Shown: positions 8,309 through 17,796 of the stretch, in pieces
Layout of the letters: the number at the start of each line of letters is the position of its first letter
Numbering within the stretch: position 1 is the stretch's first letter
Source: Paeniglutamicibacter antarcticus
GTDB taxonomy: Bacteria > Actinomycetota > Actinomycetes > Actinomycetales > Micrococcaceae
Assembly (NCBI RefSeq): GCF_900010755.1
Contig: NZ_CZJT01000082.1
Coordinates: 150,022 to 214,021, forward strand
DNA: 64,000 bases
Direction of reading: 5' to 3'
Position numbers and translations under genes: made by a program
Notes under the pieces: generated by a model
The model's database searches: none
What the model was told of the DNA's origin: nothing
What the model saw: only the letters and a program-made list of their open reading frames with translations

Positions 8309-9736
8309 ATGACAAAGAAGTCACACAACGGAAGTTCCGCGCATGGTTCAGAGGCTGAACCGGTGGATCTGGGCTATGAGAACCTTGTATCTCTCGGCTT
8401 GGATCTCAAGGAATTACTTGCTGAGGCGTTGCAAACCGAGGGGCTGGATGGACTTCGGGCAATTACCTCGGCCCTGCATAATATGGCGAATCCGACCGGC
8501 GCCTATAACAACGTCGAAGCCATTGGGGTACTGGAAGAACTCAAATCCAGTAGCTGCGCGATGCAAGCCCAAGTCACACACTCCTTCAATGAATCGCTGA
8601 TTCAGGGGCGTGCCTCTCGAGGGCAGAAGACCTTGGATCCAGAATTCGGGGTCGGCCCAGAAATCGCCTTTGCCCGGCACCGGGGACCCAAAACGGGAAT
8701 CCAGTACCTAAATTTTTGCCGCATCCTGACCGAAGATCTTCCCTACACCTTTCAAGCTCTACGGCTGGGGATGATTATCGAAGACGAAGCAGGAATCGTC
8801 GTCAAGGAAACCAAGGACCTGACCCGCGAGCAGCGCATGGAGATCGATTTCAGGTTGTTCACCGAGGCCTGCAACATCTTTGGGCGAGGTGGAAAGAAAC
8901 TTGCCGCACTGATCCGTACCTGGGCGCTTGCCTACGGCTCACAAAAAGAAGTCGACCTTGAAGAGAAAGCCTCCAAAGAACGGTATGTCAGCCTCTTTCC
9001 CATCGACAGGCACCGCGTGAAGATCACCGGAATCATGCCTACCGAAATGGGAGTGGCCATTGCCCAGGTGCTCGAAGGAATGGTTTCGCAAGCCAAGACC
9101 GCCGGTGACAAGCGTTCCCGCCAGCACTTGGCCATCGATTCCCTGTTCGAAATGCTCACGGGGCTGAAGGACAGCGGATCAATTCCCATCCAGTTGGGGC
9201 TGATCATGACCGACCGAACCTTGTTCCAAGGTCACGCCGAGCCGGCGCAGCTGGAAGGCTACGGAGTCATCTCCGCAGAAAAGGCCCGCATGTTAATGCG
9301 GGGAGGCAACGAACACCCCAGCGAGCTGGATGTGTGGTTGCGCCGCCTTTATACGGCACCCGGAACCGGGGATCTGATTGCCATGGATTCCAAACAGCGG
9401 CTCTTCACCGGGAACCTCAAATACTTCATTAAGGTCAGGGACCAATTCTGCCGCTCACCATTCTGTGACAGCCCCATTAGGCATCTAGATCACGTGGTGC
9501 AAGCAGCCAGGGGAGGACCCACCTCGGTTGAAAATGCCGACGGTACGTGCGTCTTCTGCAACATGAGCAAGGAAGCCCCCGGATGGAAAGAAGAAACCAT
9601 CCCCGGGCCCCGGCACACCAAACGAATCACAACTTTCAGCGGCCACGTCTATGAATCCATGGCTCCGCCACTGCCCGGAACCAGTATCTATAACGTGGAA
9701 CCAGTGATTCCGGGCCACCCCAAAAAGGCCGCCTAA
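8309..9736 (+). CDS. DUF222 domain protein with C-terminal HNH endonuclease motif
   Basis: 475 residues. The N-terminal two thirds is the helical DUF222 region (13E12-repeat family) widespread and multi-copy in Actinobacteria. The C-terminus has a Cys-containing HNH fold: RDQFCRSPFCDSPIRHLDHV, then GGPTSVENADGTCVFCNMSK, with four cysteines likely binding structural zinc and LDHV supplying the catalytic His. The cellular role of this family is not established; spread by transfer is common. Codon use here is less GC-rich than the neighbours, consistent with acquisition. No other mobile-element genes or terminal repeats are seen. Confidence 0.8.
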   Translation: MTKKSHNGSSAHGSEAEPVDLGYENLVSLGLDLKELLAEALQTEGLDGLRAITSALHNMANPTGAYNNVEAIGVLEELKSSSCAMQAQVTHSFNESLIQGRASRGQKTLDPEFGVGPEIAFARHRGPKTGIQYLNFCRILTEDLPYTFQALRLGMIIEDEAGIVVKETKDLTREQRMEIDFRLFTEACNIFGRGGKKLAALIRTWALAYGSQKEVDLEEKASKERYVSLFPIDRHRVKITGIMPTEMGVAIAQVLEGMVSQAKTAGDKRSRQHLAIDSLFEMLTGLKDSGSIPIQLGLIMTDRTLFQGHAEPAQLEGYGVISAEKARMLMRGGNEHPSELDVWLRRLYTAPGTGDLIAMDSKQRLFTGNLKYFIKVRDQFCRSPFCDSPIRHLDHVVQAARGGPTSVENADGTCVFCNMSKEAPGWKEETIPGPRHTKRITTFSGHVYESMAPPLPGTSIYNVEPVIPGHPKKAA

Positions 9737-9824
9737 CGTTCAGGACACTTGCCATAGGGCCCTGTGACTGAATCCACCATGTAACGGGTTGGTTCACAGG
9801 CCTGCGTGCCGTTAGATTATGGGG

Positions 9825-10394
9825 ATGCCACAAGCTGCCCCCATTACGGTTTCCATCACCCGAACTGTACTTCCAGAACACCATCGTCGTTTCAATGCCT
9901 GGGTACAAGCCGGCCAAGAGCTGGCCCGTGAGTGGAGCGGCTACCTGGGATCCGGGTGGATCCGCACGGCACCGGACTCCAATGAATGGCATGTGCTTTA
10001 CCGGTTTGCAGACGCGAAGTCCCTGCGCGCTTGGGATGAATCCGAAGAACGCCGCTGGTGGATGGAGAGTGCCGCGGAACTGGTGGAAACCACACGGGTC
10101 GAACACCGCACCGGGATTGAAGGCTGGTTTGAGCCGCACGGTGAGCAAACGCTTACGATTCCCGAAACTGTAGTGCCGGCGCGCTGGAAACAAGCAGTCA
10201 GCATCTTCCTGCCCTTCTTCCCCTTGAGCCTGCTCTCCAATCTCCTGCTGATGCCGTTGCTGAAGGACTGGCCGCTGGTCTTTGCGGTGCTACTGAACAT
10301 TTGCATCCTCACACCACTGATGACTTACATTTTCCTGCCGGCCACCACACGGCTGTTGCGGCCGTGGCTACAGAAACCGCGACGCCGGAAATAG
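9825..10394 (+). CDS. Antibiotic biosynthesis monooxygenase (ABM)-domain membrane protein
   Basis: 189 residues from the ATG at 9825 (191 from an ATG at 9819). Residues about 5-95 form a dimeric alpha/beta-barrel ABM-like domain (ITVSITRTVLPEHHRRFNAW). The C-terminal part has two hydrophobic helices (VSIFLPFFPLSLLSNLLLM and VFAVLLNICILTPLMTYIF) and a basic tail, so the soluble domain is membrane-tethered. TAGATT at 9813-9818 is six bases before the second ATG, favouring 9825 as a leaderless start. ABM domains often oxidise quinol-like compounds without cofactor, but catalytic activity is not evident here. Confidence 0.75.
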   Translation: MPQAAPITVSITRTVLPEHHRRFNAWVQAGQELAREWSGYLGSGWIRTAPDSNEWHVLYRFADAKSLRAWDESEERRWWMESAAELVETTRVEHRTGIEGWFEPHGEQTLTIPETVVPARWKQAVSIFLPFFPLSLLSNLLLMPLLKDWPLVFAVLLNICILTPLMTYIFLPATTRLLRPWLQKPRRRK

Positions 10395-10406
10395 TGCCCC
10401 CAGCAC

Positions 10407-10451
10407 AAAAAATCGCGAGTGCCGTTCCGCCCAGGGGACGGCACCCGCGAT
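10407..10451 (-). terminator. Rho-independent terminator of ddh
   Basis: Stem arms 10412-10425 and 10438-10451 pair along 14 positions with one mismatch (ATCGCG-GTGCCGT and its complement). Read on the minus strand, the hairpin is followed by six T (A run at 10407-10412). It lies 18 bp past the ddh stop. Confidence 0.8.
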
Positions 10452-10468
10452 CACTTTGGGCTCTGGTT

Positions 10469-11464
10469 CTACAGCAGTTCGGCGCGCAGCTGCTCCGGGG
10501 ACTTCGGTGAGAGCAAGCCCGGGGCTACATCGAACACGGTTTTGGCGCCGACCTGGCCGGCGGCGTTCATGCGGTGCACAGCGCGGGCATAGGCAACCAG
10601 CACGCTGGAGGTGAACTCCGGGTTGGACTGCAAGGAGAGCGAATACTCGATGACCTGTGCATGCTCATCGGTGGTGTTACCGCTGCGGAAGACGAAGCCG
10701 CCGTGGGGCATCGCGGTGTGCTCGGAAGCCAGGGTGCCCGCGTCGATGAAGTTCACAGTGGTGTCGTACTGGTCGAAGTAGTGCTCCATCGTCACGATGG
10801 TTTCGCGCACCTCCTCGGCATCCGCGCCGTCGGCAAGCACCACGAAGCATTCACGCACGTGCTTTTCGCGGGTGGACAGCACCGGGCGTTCCCCGGCGCG
10901 CACCTGGGCGATGGCCGTGGGGTTCGGGGTCGTGTACTGCACGCCGCCGGCAACACCCGGCACGCGGCGGATGGCGTCCGAGTGGCCCTGGCTCAGGCCG
11001 CGGCCCCAGAAAGTGTAGGTTTCCCCGTCCGGAAGCAGTGCCTCGCCGTAGACGCGGTTGATGGAGAACATTCCCGGATCCCAGCCTGCGGAGATCAACG
11101 CGGTCTTGCCGGCGGCCGTGGCAGGGGCGTCGACTGCTGCGTAGTACTCGGGAATCTTGTCGTGGGTGTCGAAGCTGTCCACCGTATTGAACGATGCGGC
11201 AAGTGCCGGGCCCTGCTCCGGGAGGTCGGACTTGGATCCGCCGCAGAGGATCAGCACGTCGATGTCGTGCGCATGCTGGGCCAGGTCATCCATGTGGAAA
11301 ACGGGGGCGGTGTCCGTCAGGACAACCTCGGAGGGGTCTCGGCGGGTGTAGACGCCGACGAGTTCCATGTCCGGGTTCTTGGCGATTGCTGCCTGCACGC
11401 CGCGGCCAAGGTTTCCATAGCCGGCGATGCCGATGCGGATTGATGCTCCCACGAACTTCCTCAT
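10469..11464 (-). CDS. ddh: meso-diaminopimelate D-dehydrogenase
   Basis: 331 residues closely following the Corynebacterium enzyme. GIAGYGNLGRGVQAAI is the NADP-binding motif near the N-terminus, followed by the family segments SAGWDPGMFSINRVYGEALL, FWGRGLSQGHSDAIRRVPGV, ECFVVLADGA, VNFIDAGTLASEHTAMPHGG and NPEFTSSVLVAYARA. It reversibly converts tetrahydrodipicolinate, ammonia and NADPH to meso-diaminopimelate in one step, bypassing the acylated branches of the lysine/peptidoglycan pathway. It is monocistronic, divergent from an ABC exporter and followed by a strong terminator. ATG 11464 was chosen; a GTG four codons downstream is an alternative. Confidence 0.93.
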   Translation of the reverse strand: MRKFVGASIRIGIAGYGNLGRGVQAAIAKNPDMELVGVYTRRDPSEVVLTDTAPVFHMDDLAQHAHDIDVLILCGGSKSDLPEQGPALAASFNTVDSFDTHDKIPEYYAAVDAPATAAGKTALISAGWDPGMFSINRVYGEALLPDGETYTFWGRGLSQGHSDAIRRVPGVAGGVQYTTPNPTAIAQVRAGERPVLSTREKHVRECFVVLADGADAEEVRETIVTMEHYFDQYDTTVNFIDAGTLASEHTAMPHGGFVFRSGNTTDEHAQVIEYSLSLQSNPEFTSSVLVAYARAVHRMNAAGQVGAKTVFDVAPGLLSPKSPEQLRAELL

Positions 11465-11562
11465 TTCTTATGATTGAATACCCTCTTCACGGTAGTGCCT
11501 CGGGCACCGCATCACCTACACGGAACGGGCATATTGGGTCCGGGTTGCCTAGTATGGATCGG

Positions 11563-13272
11563 GTGTCTGAGAAAAAGAATCCCGCGGCCCGAGCGTTGCC
11601 GGTCATTGTCTTGTTGGCGGTGCTCGGCACCGCTGCTCTGGCGGAGCTGGCGCTGTTGCTGGGTAGTGCCCTCGACGGGTACCTGGCGGGGGAACGCGGC
11701 CAAGGAATCCCCTGGAATCTCTCGGTGGTGAGCGCGCTGTTGGTTGCCGGTGCCACAGCCACGGTGACCCCGCGGCTCGTCGCCAGGGCCACCGCAGCGC
11801 AGGAGGCAGGGGACCGCCAAACAGTGCTGCTTAAATACTTTGCCCTGGGTCAGGGATACACAGGCGCCAAGGCCGGAGGCGAACTGATTTCGCTGGCCAC
11901 CGATGCTGTGGAAAAGCGCGCGCGCTTCCGGGCAGGATTCAGCGCCCCGGCCATCGCCGCGGTATTGGCACCGATCCTGGTGGTGCTGATGATGGGGGTG
12001 TTCATCGATGTGGTGTCGGCGCTCCTGCTGGCCATCGCACTACCGCTCATCCCGGTTTTGGTGACCGGATTCCAAAAGCTTTTCAGCTCCTCGAGTGCCA
12101 ATTACCGCAGGAGCCAGGGCATGCTTGCCGCATCCTTCATGGACACGCTCAACGGACTGGGCATGCTGCGGCTGAACAATGCCGAGGGTGCCGCCGGACG
12201 ACGGCTTGCCGCGGCCTCGGAGCGGGTGCGCCAACAGGTCATGAAACTGCTGGCCGGGAACCAGCTTGTACTGCTGGTCATCGATGCAACATTTGCGCTG
12301 GGTCTGATCACCGGATCCGTGGTGCTGGCTAGCTGGCGGTTGGAGGGCGGGTACATCAGCGTCGGCCAGGCGATGTCCATGGTGCTGCTCAGCACACTGA
12401 TGCTCCAGCCTGTCGCATTTGTTGGCGGCTTCTTCTACATCGGCATGACCGGACGTGCAGCGGAAAAGGAAATCACCGGCTTGCTGGAAACCGCGGTGGA
12501 TACAGAAACAGCGGACACCGAACGTGGCACGATTCCGGGGATCGGCGGGGGACTGAGCGTTCAAAACCTCAGCGCCGGATACGGTTCACACACGGTGCTG
12601 CACGGGCTTGACCTTGAATTCCCGGAAGGATCGCACACTGCGGTCATCGGTGCTTCCGGGTCCGGGAAAAGCACCCTGGTCAAGGTGCTCCAAGGACAAC
12701 TGAAACATACTTCGGGAACCATCCAGGATACTGCCGGAAATGTAGTGGGCCCGGAGGTGCTGCGTACGGCAAGCGCAGTGCTTGACCAAGGGGTGGGTCT
12801 CTTAGGTGGAAGCGTCGCCGATAACCTGCGGGTGGGGGCAGCGACTGCCGGCGACGAGCGGCTCCGTGAGGTCCTCGGCAGGGTGGGGCTCGACGGGCTC
12901 GAGCTTGAAAGTGCGGTGGGGGAGCACGGTCATGGGCTCTCAGGCGGGCAATCCCAACGCTTGGGCCTGGCACGTGCACTGTTGGCCGGGCGCCAGCTGC
13001 TGCTGATCGATGAACCAACCTCCGATCTTGACCCGGTCACCGAAGCCAAAGTGCTTGAAACCCTGGCCTTTGCCCGCGAGGGGAAAACAACAATCACCAT
13101 TACACACAGGCTTGGATTGCTGGCCGGATGCGACAGGGTTGCCGTGCTTGAACACGGACGGGTGATCGAGGCAGGTCCGCTGGATGAAGTGATCGCATCC
13201 GGAGGGTACCTGGCCGCGGCACTGGAGGCCTCGCGGGTGGGAACCGATTCGATGCAGGGGGAGAGCGCATGA
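11563..13272 (+). CDS. ABC exporter half-transporter, CydD-like (permease-ATPase)
   Basis: About 569 residues from a GTG at 11563 (an ATG at 11554 is the alternative). TAGTAT at 11550-11555 is seven bases before the GTG, suggesting a leaderless transcript. Five or six membrane helices fill residues 10-300; the nucleotide-binding domain has Walker A GASGSGKST, signature LSGGQ, Walker B LLLIDEPTSDLD and H-loop THR. The stop overlaps the next gene by ATGA, so both halves form a heterodimeric exporter. The pair resembles the thiol exporter CydDC, but no cytochrome bd genes are present, so the cargo is uncertain; lipid or drug export is equally possible. Confidence 0.8.
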   Translation: MSEKKNPAARALPVIVLLAVLGTAALAELALLLGSALDGYLAGERGQGIPWNLSVVSALLVAGATATVTPRLVARATAAQEAGDRQTVLLKYFALGQGYTGAKAGGELISLATDAVEKRARFRAGFSAPAIAAVLAPILVVLMMGVFIDVVSALLLAIALPLIPVLVTGFQKLFSSSSANYRRSQGMLAASFMDTLNGLGMLRLNNAEGAAGRRLAAASERVRQQVMKLLAGNQLVLLVIDATFALGLITGSVVLASWRLEGGYISVGQAMSMVLLSTLMLQPVAFVGGFFYIGMTGRAAEKEITGLLETAVDTETADTERGTIPGIGGGLSVQNLSAGYGSHTVLHGLDLEFPEGSHTAVIGASGSGKSTLVKVLQGQLKHTSGTIQDTAGNVVGPEVLRTASAVLDQGVGLLGGSVADNLRVGAATAGDERLREVLGRVGLDGLELESAVGEHGHGLSGGQSQRLGLARALLAGRQLLLIDEPTSDLDPVTEAKVLETLAFAREGKTTITITHRLGLLAGCDRVAVLEHGRVIEAGPLDEVIASGGYLAAALEASRVGTDSMQGESA

Positions 13273-15041
13273 AACGCCGGATACTGATCATTTGGTTGCT
13301 GCGCACCTGTGCCAGTGTGTTGAGCCCCTTGGCACTTGCCAGTGTGCTGGGCATTGCCAACAAGCTCAGCAACCTCGCCCTGTACGTGGTTGCTGGTCTT
13401 GCGCTGGGCCAAGGCGCCGAGGCAATCCTGGCCGGAGGGCAACCCCCGGCACTGTGGCCACTGGTCCTGTGGCTTGTGTCGCTTTCCTTGCTCAAGGGAG
13501 CACTGCGTTACGGCGAACAGTTCTTTGGACACAAGGTTGCGTTCAAGGCGCTGGCGTTGCTGCGCAACAAACTTTATGCAGCCCTGGCACCACAGGCGCC
13601 CTTCAACGCCCGCACCCGGGCCAGCGGGGACCTGCTCGGCCGCCTCACCCGGGACATCGACAGGGTTGAGGTGTTCTTTGCCCATACAATCCCGCCGCTG
13701 GTTGCAGCAGTGGTTGTACCACTGGTGGTGGTGGCGTCCGTTGGCCTCTTGGCCGATGCTGCGCTCGCCGGGATCCTTGCCGTGGGGCTGGTGCTCACCG
13801 GGGTGGTTGTGCCGCTGGTGGGGCTTCGCGGTACGCGGATTGCGGCCCGGGAAGCGACGTCTGCCAGGGCGGCAATCACCCAGCATGTCAGTGAATCGGT
13901 GCGTGCCACGGGAACGATTGTTGCCTTTGGCCATGAAAGGGCGCGGGCAGCGGAACTTGCCGGACACGAGGCAGCCCTGGGGGCAGCGTTGGCCCGGGGT
14001 GCCGCGGCTGCTTCCTGGCGGGCCGGGCTGAAAGCGGTGTTGCCGTGGGGCTTCACCGTGTGGCTGATGCTGGCAGGGCTGGACCAGCTGGCTGCGGGTT
14101 CGTTGAGCCTGACGGCCTTGCTGTGCGTGTTGCTGGTCAGCGTTCCAGCCTTTGGCCCGGTGGCAGATGTCGACGGGTTTGTTTCCGGGCTACAGGATTC
14201 CTTTGCCTCAGCCGAGCGGTTGTACCTGATGGTTCATGCGGCACCTATGGTTGAGGATTCACTCTCGCCGGTGGACCTGGAAGCGGGACCGCTGGGTCTT
14301 GAAGTTCGGGGTGCGGGGCTCGTCGTGGATTCGGAGAGCGGGCCGGTTGCGCTTTTGGAGGGAATAGACCTGTTTGTCCCGGCGGGTGGTTCCGTGGCGG
14401 TGGTGGGTGGATCCGGTTCCGGCAAGTCGACGCTTGCCGCATTGCTGGTTCGTTCCATGGACCCGGATACCGGTGCCATCTACTTCGGGAACACCAACAT
14501 CAAGGACACAGCCTTGAACGATGTCCGCGGGTCAGTGGCGATGGTGTCCCAACGCGAGCACCTGATGCGGGGGACCTTGCGCTCCAACCTGTTGATAGCA
14601 AACCCCGTAGCCACTGAGCAGCAGCTACGTGTTGCCTGCGAGCGCGCGGGGTTGGGGGAATGGTTGGCTGCGGCCCCGAAGGGTCTGGACACGCCGCTGG
14701 GTGAACGCGGTTCCCGGATCTCCGGCGGGCAGGCCCAACGCATTGCGCTGGCGCGGGCGTTTGCCAAGGATGCCCGGATCCTCATTCTGGATGAGGCAAC
14801 CAGCGCCCTTGATGTGCATACCGAAGCACTGGTGATGGACTCCGTACGCGAACTGGCGGCCGCCGGTGCCACGGTGGTGGTCATTGCGCACCGGATGCGC
14901 ACCATCGGGTGGGTCGACCAGGTGGTGGTGCTGGAAGACGGGAAACGCGTTGAATCGGGGGCGCCTGCGCATTTGGCGCGACGGCCCGGCGGGCGCTTTG
15001 CCGCCTTGCTGAACAGGGAACGTGAATCGCTCGGGGCATAG
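13269..15041 (+). CDS. ABC exporter half-transporter, CydC-like (permease-ATPase)
   Basis: 590 residues, starting inside the stop of the partner gene (ATGA, 13269-13272). An N-terminal type-IV exporter membrane domain contains the coupling region FNARTRASGDLLGRLTRDID. It is followed by an ATPase domain with GGSGSGKST, ISGGQAQRIALARA, ILILDEATSALD and the H-loop in VIAHRM. All catalytic elements, including the Glu after Walker B, are intact. Function as for the partner: heterodimeric export across the cytoplasmic membrane, substrate unknown. Confidence 0.8.
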   Translation: MKRRILIIWLLRTCASVLSPLALASVLGIANKLSNLALYVVAGLALGQGAEAILAGGQPPALWPLVLWLVSLSLLKGALRYGEQFFGHKVAFKALALLRNKLYAALAPQAPFNARTRASGDLLGRLTRDIDRVEVFFAHTIPPLVAAVVVPLVVVASVGLLADAALAGILAVGLVLTGVVVPLVGLRGTRIAAREATSARAAITQHVSESVRATGTIVAFGHERARAAELAGHEAALGAALARGAAAASWRAGLKAVLPWGFTVWLMLAGLDQLAAGSLSLTALLCVLLVSVPAFGPVADVDGFVSGLQDSFASAERLYLMVHAAPMVEDSLSPVDLEAGPLGLEVRGAGLVVDSESGPVALLEGIDLFVPAGGSVAVVGGSGSGKSTLAALLVRSMDPDTGAIYFGNTNIKDTALNDVRGSVAMVSQREHLMRGTLRSNLLIANPVATEQQLRVACERAGLGEWLAAAPKGLDTPLGERGSRISGGQAQRIALARAFAKDARILILDEATSALDVHTEALVMDSVRELAAAGATVVVIAHRMRTIGWVDQVVVLEDGKRVESGAPAHLARRPGGRFAALLNRERESLGA

Positions 15042-15077
15042 CCGTGGCCCGCACCGGGATGCCGGTACGAGCCACGG
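15042..15077. terminator. Hairpin between convergent ABC exporter and heptad-repeat gene
   Basis: Arms CCGTGGC (15042-15048) and GCCACGG (15071-15077) enclose a second stem, ACCGG/CCGGT. There is no T run, so it may be a weak or Rho-assisted bidirectional terminator. Confidence 0.4.
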
Positions 15078-15096
15078 GCCGCTGGGGTAGTGAAAC

Positions 15097-17505
15097 CTAG
15101 CCGCGCAGGTGGCGGCGGTTGCGGATCATCAACGCTGCTGGAATCAACAGCAATCCCAATGGAATCAGCAGCAGCGCCGCGGAAGGGCCGGTGCTGATCT
15201 TTGCCGCGGAAACCGCCTGCGTGTTTGCCTCAAGCCTTGAGGTGCCGGCGGCCAGTTCTGTTGAACCGTTCGAGAGCGTTGCCAGGCCATCGGCCAACTG
15301 GGTGTTGCCTTCGGCCAGGGCACCTGCGCCCGCATCGAGCTTGCCGGCCCCGGCGGAGAGGTCGGCGGCACCTTGTTCGAGGGTCGCCAGGCCCACCCCG
15401 AGCTTTTCACTGCCGGCGGCCAGCTTGGAAGCACCTGCATTCAGATCGCCGGCGCCCTGGTTGAGTTTGGCATTTCCCGTGGCGAGGCTGGAAGCACCCG
15501 CCTGGAGTTTTGCGGCACCGGCGGCAGCCGACTCCGCACCCTCGGCAAGTGCCGGGGTCTTGGATGCAAGCTCCCCGGTTCCGGCCTTCAACGTTCCTGT
15601 TCCTGCACTCAGGTCCTTGGTTCCTGCTGCAAGTTTGCTGCCGCCTTTGGCCAGTGCTCCTGCCCCGTCGTTGAGGTCCTTGGCCCCGGCCGCGAGCGTG
15701 GAGGTGCCCTCTGCGAGTGCCGTGCCGCCGTCGGCGAGTTTGGTTCCGCCATCGTTGAGCTTTGCTGAACCTTCAACGAGGCTTCCGGTTCCGGCTGCGA
15801 GTTTGCCGGCCCCGGCCAAGAGATCTGTGGAACCCGTGGCAAGGGCGCCGGTTCCATCTGCCAGCGCCCCGGATCCGGCGCCGAGTGCACTCAGCCCGGT
15901 GAGCAGGCCCTTCCGTGAATCATTGAAACCTGTGTCGAGTTGGCCAAGGCCGTCGTCCAGTGACTTTGCCCCGGCGTCGAGGGCCGCGGCACCGGTCTTG
16001 AGTTCGCCGATGCCCTCTTTCAGCGCGCTGCCACTGGCGCTGAGCAGGCCAAGGCCGCCGTCAAGTTTCAGCGAGCCTTCCTTCAGCGCTTTGGCGCCCG
16101 CGTTCAGCGCAGCTGTCTGTGCCGGAAGTTCCTTGGTTTTGACGGTGATCTCGCCCAAGCCTTCGGCGAGGGCGGCACTGCCCGAGGAGAGCTTTTGGGC
16201 CCCGCCCAACAGCGTGCCGGTGCCTGCCTCAAGGTCCTTGAGTCCGCCGTTGACGGTGGCCGCGCCGGTTGCCAGTTTCTGAAGCTTGGCGAGGATGGCG
16301 CCGGAAGGGACTTCCGGATTTGCTTCGATGAATGCTGCAAGGTCTGAAAGGCCACCGCTGAGGGTTGCCGCGCCGGTCTGGAGTTTGCCGGTGGCGCCGT
16401 TGGCTGCCTTTGCCCCTGCGAGCACCTTGTCTGCTCCGTCGGCGAGGTCTGCCGAACCCCGGTGTGCAGCCGTGATTCCACCGCTCAGCACCGGGGCTGC
16501 CGCGGCGAGTGCCTGGGTGCCTTCGTGCAATTGGCCGTTGCCTGCGACGAGATCGGCGGATCCCGTCTTCAGTGCTTCGACTCCCTTGAACAATTCGGGG
16601 GTCTTGGCGGCGAGCTCGTCGAGTCCGGCCGCGAGCGCTCCGCTGCCCTTGGCGAGGTCTGCTGACCCGGCGGCCGCGGAGGAGGTGCCAGCTGCCAGCT
16701 GCTTGGCTCCGTCGGTGGCTGCTTGGGTGCCGGCCGCGAGGGCTTGGGCGCCTTCGTTGGCCGCTGCCGCCCCGTCGGCGAGCTGCCGGGCTCCGCCGTT
16801 GAGGGCCTGTGCGCCGTCATCCACCTGACTGGTTCCCGCATTGAGGGTGCCAAGACCTGCGGAGAGTTCTTGGGCGCCCGACTTGAGTGACTGGGCGCCG
16901 GTGTCCAGTGTCGAGGCTCCGGTCGAAAGGCTCTGGGTTCCTCCATGTAGTTTGGTGGCACCCGCTCCGAGGGCCGAGGCACCCTGGTGCGCTGCTGCTG
17001 CACCGGCCTCAAGCTTTCGGGCACCGGTGTTCAATTTGTTTGCCGCCGAGTCGACCTTGGCGGTCCCGTCAACAAGTTTGCCAACCCCGGTGGAAAGCTC
17101 GGTGGCTCCCGTACTGAGTTTTGCGGAGCCGGTGGCTGCACTCCGGGCCCCTTCGGCAAGTTTGCCGGTGCCCTCGTGGAGCGTTCCTGCGCCTTGGGAG
17201 AGTTCGGTGGCGCCGCCGTTGGCGCTGTGGGCGCCGTCGGCGAGTTTCTCCGCCCCGGCGGAAAGTTCGCCGGTTCCCGAGGCGAGCGCCGTTGCTCCCT
17301 GGGCGGCGTCTGAGGAGCCGTCTGCCAACTGTGCAACGCCGTCGTTGGCCTTGCCCATTCCTTCGTTCAGGGCCGAAGCGCCGGTGGCGACTTGCGAGGA
17401 AAACATTGCGTAGAACGCCACGAAGGCTATCAGGAACAAGCCAAGCAGGGCGGTGATGATGGCGTGCATGAGGGTATGCCGTTTGGCTGCAACATGTGCA
17501 TTCAA
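15097..17505 (-). CDS. Large Leu-x-x-Gly heptad-repeat protein with two terminal membrane anchors
   Basis: 802 residues. TM1 is at about 13-36 (ITALLGLFLIAFVAFYAMF) and TM2 at about 775-795 (ALLLIPLGLLLIPAALMI). Everything between is about a hundred x-x-x-Leu-x-x-Gly heptads (for example LADGSSDAAQGATALASG), the element found in the extracellular loop of YhgE/Pip and some MmpL-type proteins. The topology implies a long repetitive extracytoplasmic rod pinned at both ends. Unlike YhgE, no further membrane helices or ABC-2 domain exist. The start is TTG, chosen because AAGGAG lies five bases upstream; the first in-frame ATG is codon 13. Two operator-like repeats lie upstream (17646-17707). No function is established. 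Confidence 0.8.
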   Translation of the reverse strand: MNAHVAAKRHTLMHAIITALLGLFLIAFVAFYAMFSSQVATGASALNEGMGKANDGVAQLADGSSDAAQGATALASGTGELSAGAEKLADGAHSANGGATELSQGAGTLHEGTGKLAEGARSAATGSAKLSTGATELSTGVGKLVDGTAKVDSAANKLNTGARKLEAGAAAAHQGASALGAGATKLHGGTQSLSTGASTLDTGAQSLKSGAQELSAGLGTLNAGTSQVDDGAQALNGGARQLADGAAAANEGAQALAAGTQAATDGAKQLAAGTSSAAAGSADLAKGSGALAAGLDELAAKTPELFKGVEALKTGSADLVAGNGQLHEGTQALAAAAPVLSGGITAAHRGSADLADGADKVLAGAKAANGATGKLQTGAATLSGGLSDLAAFIEANPEVPSGAILAKLQKLATGAATVNGGLKDLEAGTGTLLGGAQKLSSGSAALAEGLGEITVKTKELPAQTAALNAGAKALKEGSLKLDGGLGLLSASGSALKEGIGELKTGAAALDAGAKSLDDGLGQLDTGFNDSRKGLLTGLSALGAGSGALADGTGALATGSTDLLAGAGKLAAGTGSLVEGSAKLNDGGTKLADGGTALAEGTSTLAAGAKDLNDGAGALAKGGSKLAAGTKDLSAGTGTLKAGTGELASKTPALAEGAESAAAGAAKLQAGASSLATGNAKLNQGAGDLNAGASKLAAGSEKLGVGLATLEQGAADLSAGAGKLDAGAGALAEGNTQLADGLATLSNGSTELAAGTSRLEANTQAVSAAKISTGPSAALLLIPLGLLLIPAALMIRNRRHLRG

Positions 17506-17645
17506 CTGGACTCCTTGAGGGTGTGCGATCGGTGGGGCGACGTGTTTTTGGGCGCAAGAATGTACGGCCCGTCGTATGGAACGGTTCGAACAAGGGTGAT
17601 GGAGCTGGCTGGTGAAGCGGGCGGTGATTTGGGGCTACGTACATT

Positions 17646-17707
17646 GAACTTACTGGCGGGTAGGTTTGCAATAGTTTTGCGAAACAAACTTACTCATCAG
17701 TAAGTTT
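17646..17707. promoter_or_regulatory. Two TetR-type operator boxes 40 bp apart
   Basis: Box 1 at 17686-17707 is a perfect inverted repeat with 9-bp arms AAACTTACT and AGTAAGTTT around CATC. Box 2 at 17646-17667 has related arms (GAACTTACT and GGTAGGTTT). Their offset of 40 bp puts them on the same face of the helix. They lie between the heptad-repeat gene and the divergent glutamate-synthase-like gene. The TTACT-N4-AGTAA form is typical of TetR-family sites, but no TetR gene is adjacent. The rest of 17506-17796 shows nothing else clear. Confidence 0.55.
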
Positions 17708-17796
17708 TGTTTCTTTGGCGGCGCCGGATGCGGGCCACGGCGAATCAATTTCCGGGTTTCACCCCACAGCCGCGTTGAGCGCTATAGGCTCAGGCC

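Noticed and set aside
8309..9736. HNH gene as part of a homing intron or insertion sequence
   Set aside because: No intron boundaries, transposase or terminal repeats are visible; DUF222/HNH proteins are common stand-alone genes in Actinobacteria.
11563..15041. Firm naming as cydDC
   Set aside because: Both halves are generic heterodimeric ABC exporters and no cytochrome bd genes are in the window, so only the resemblance is noted.
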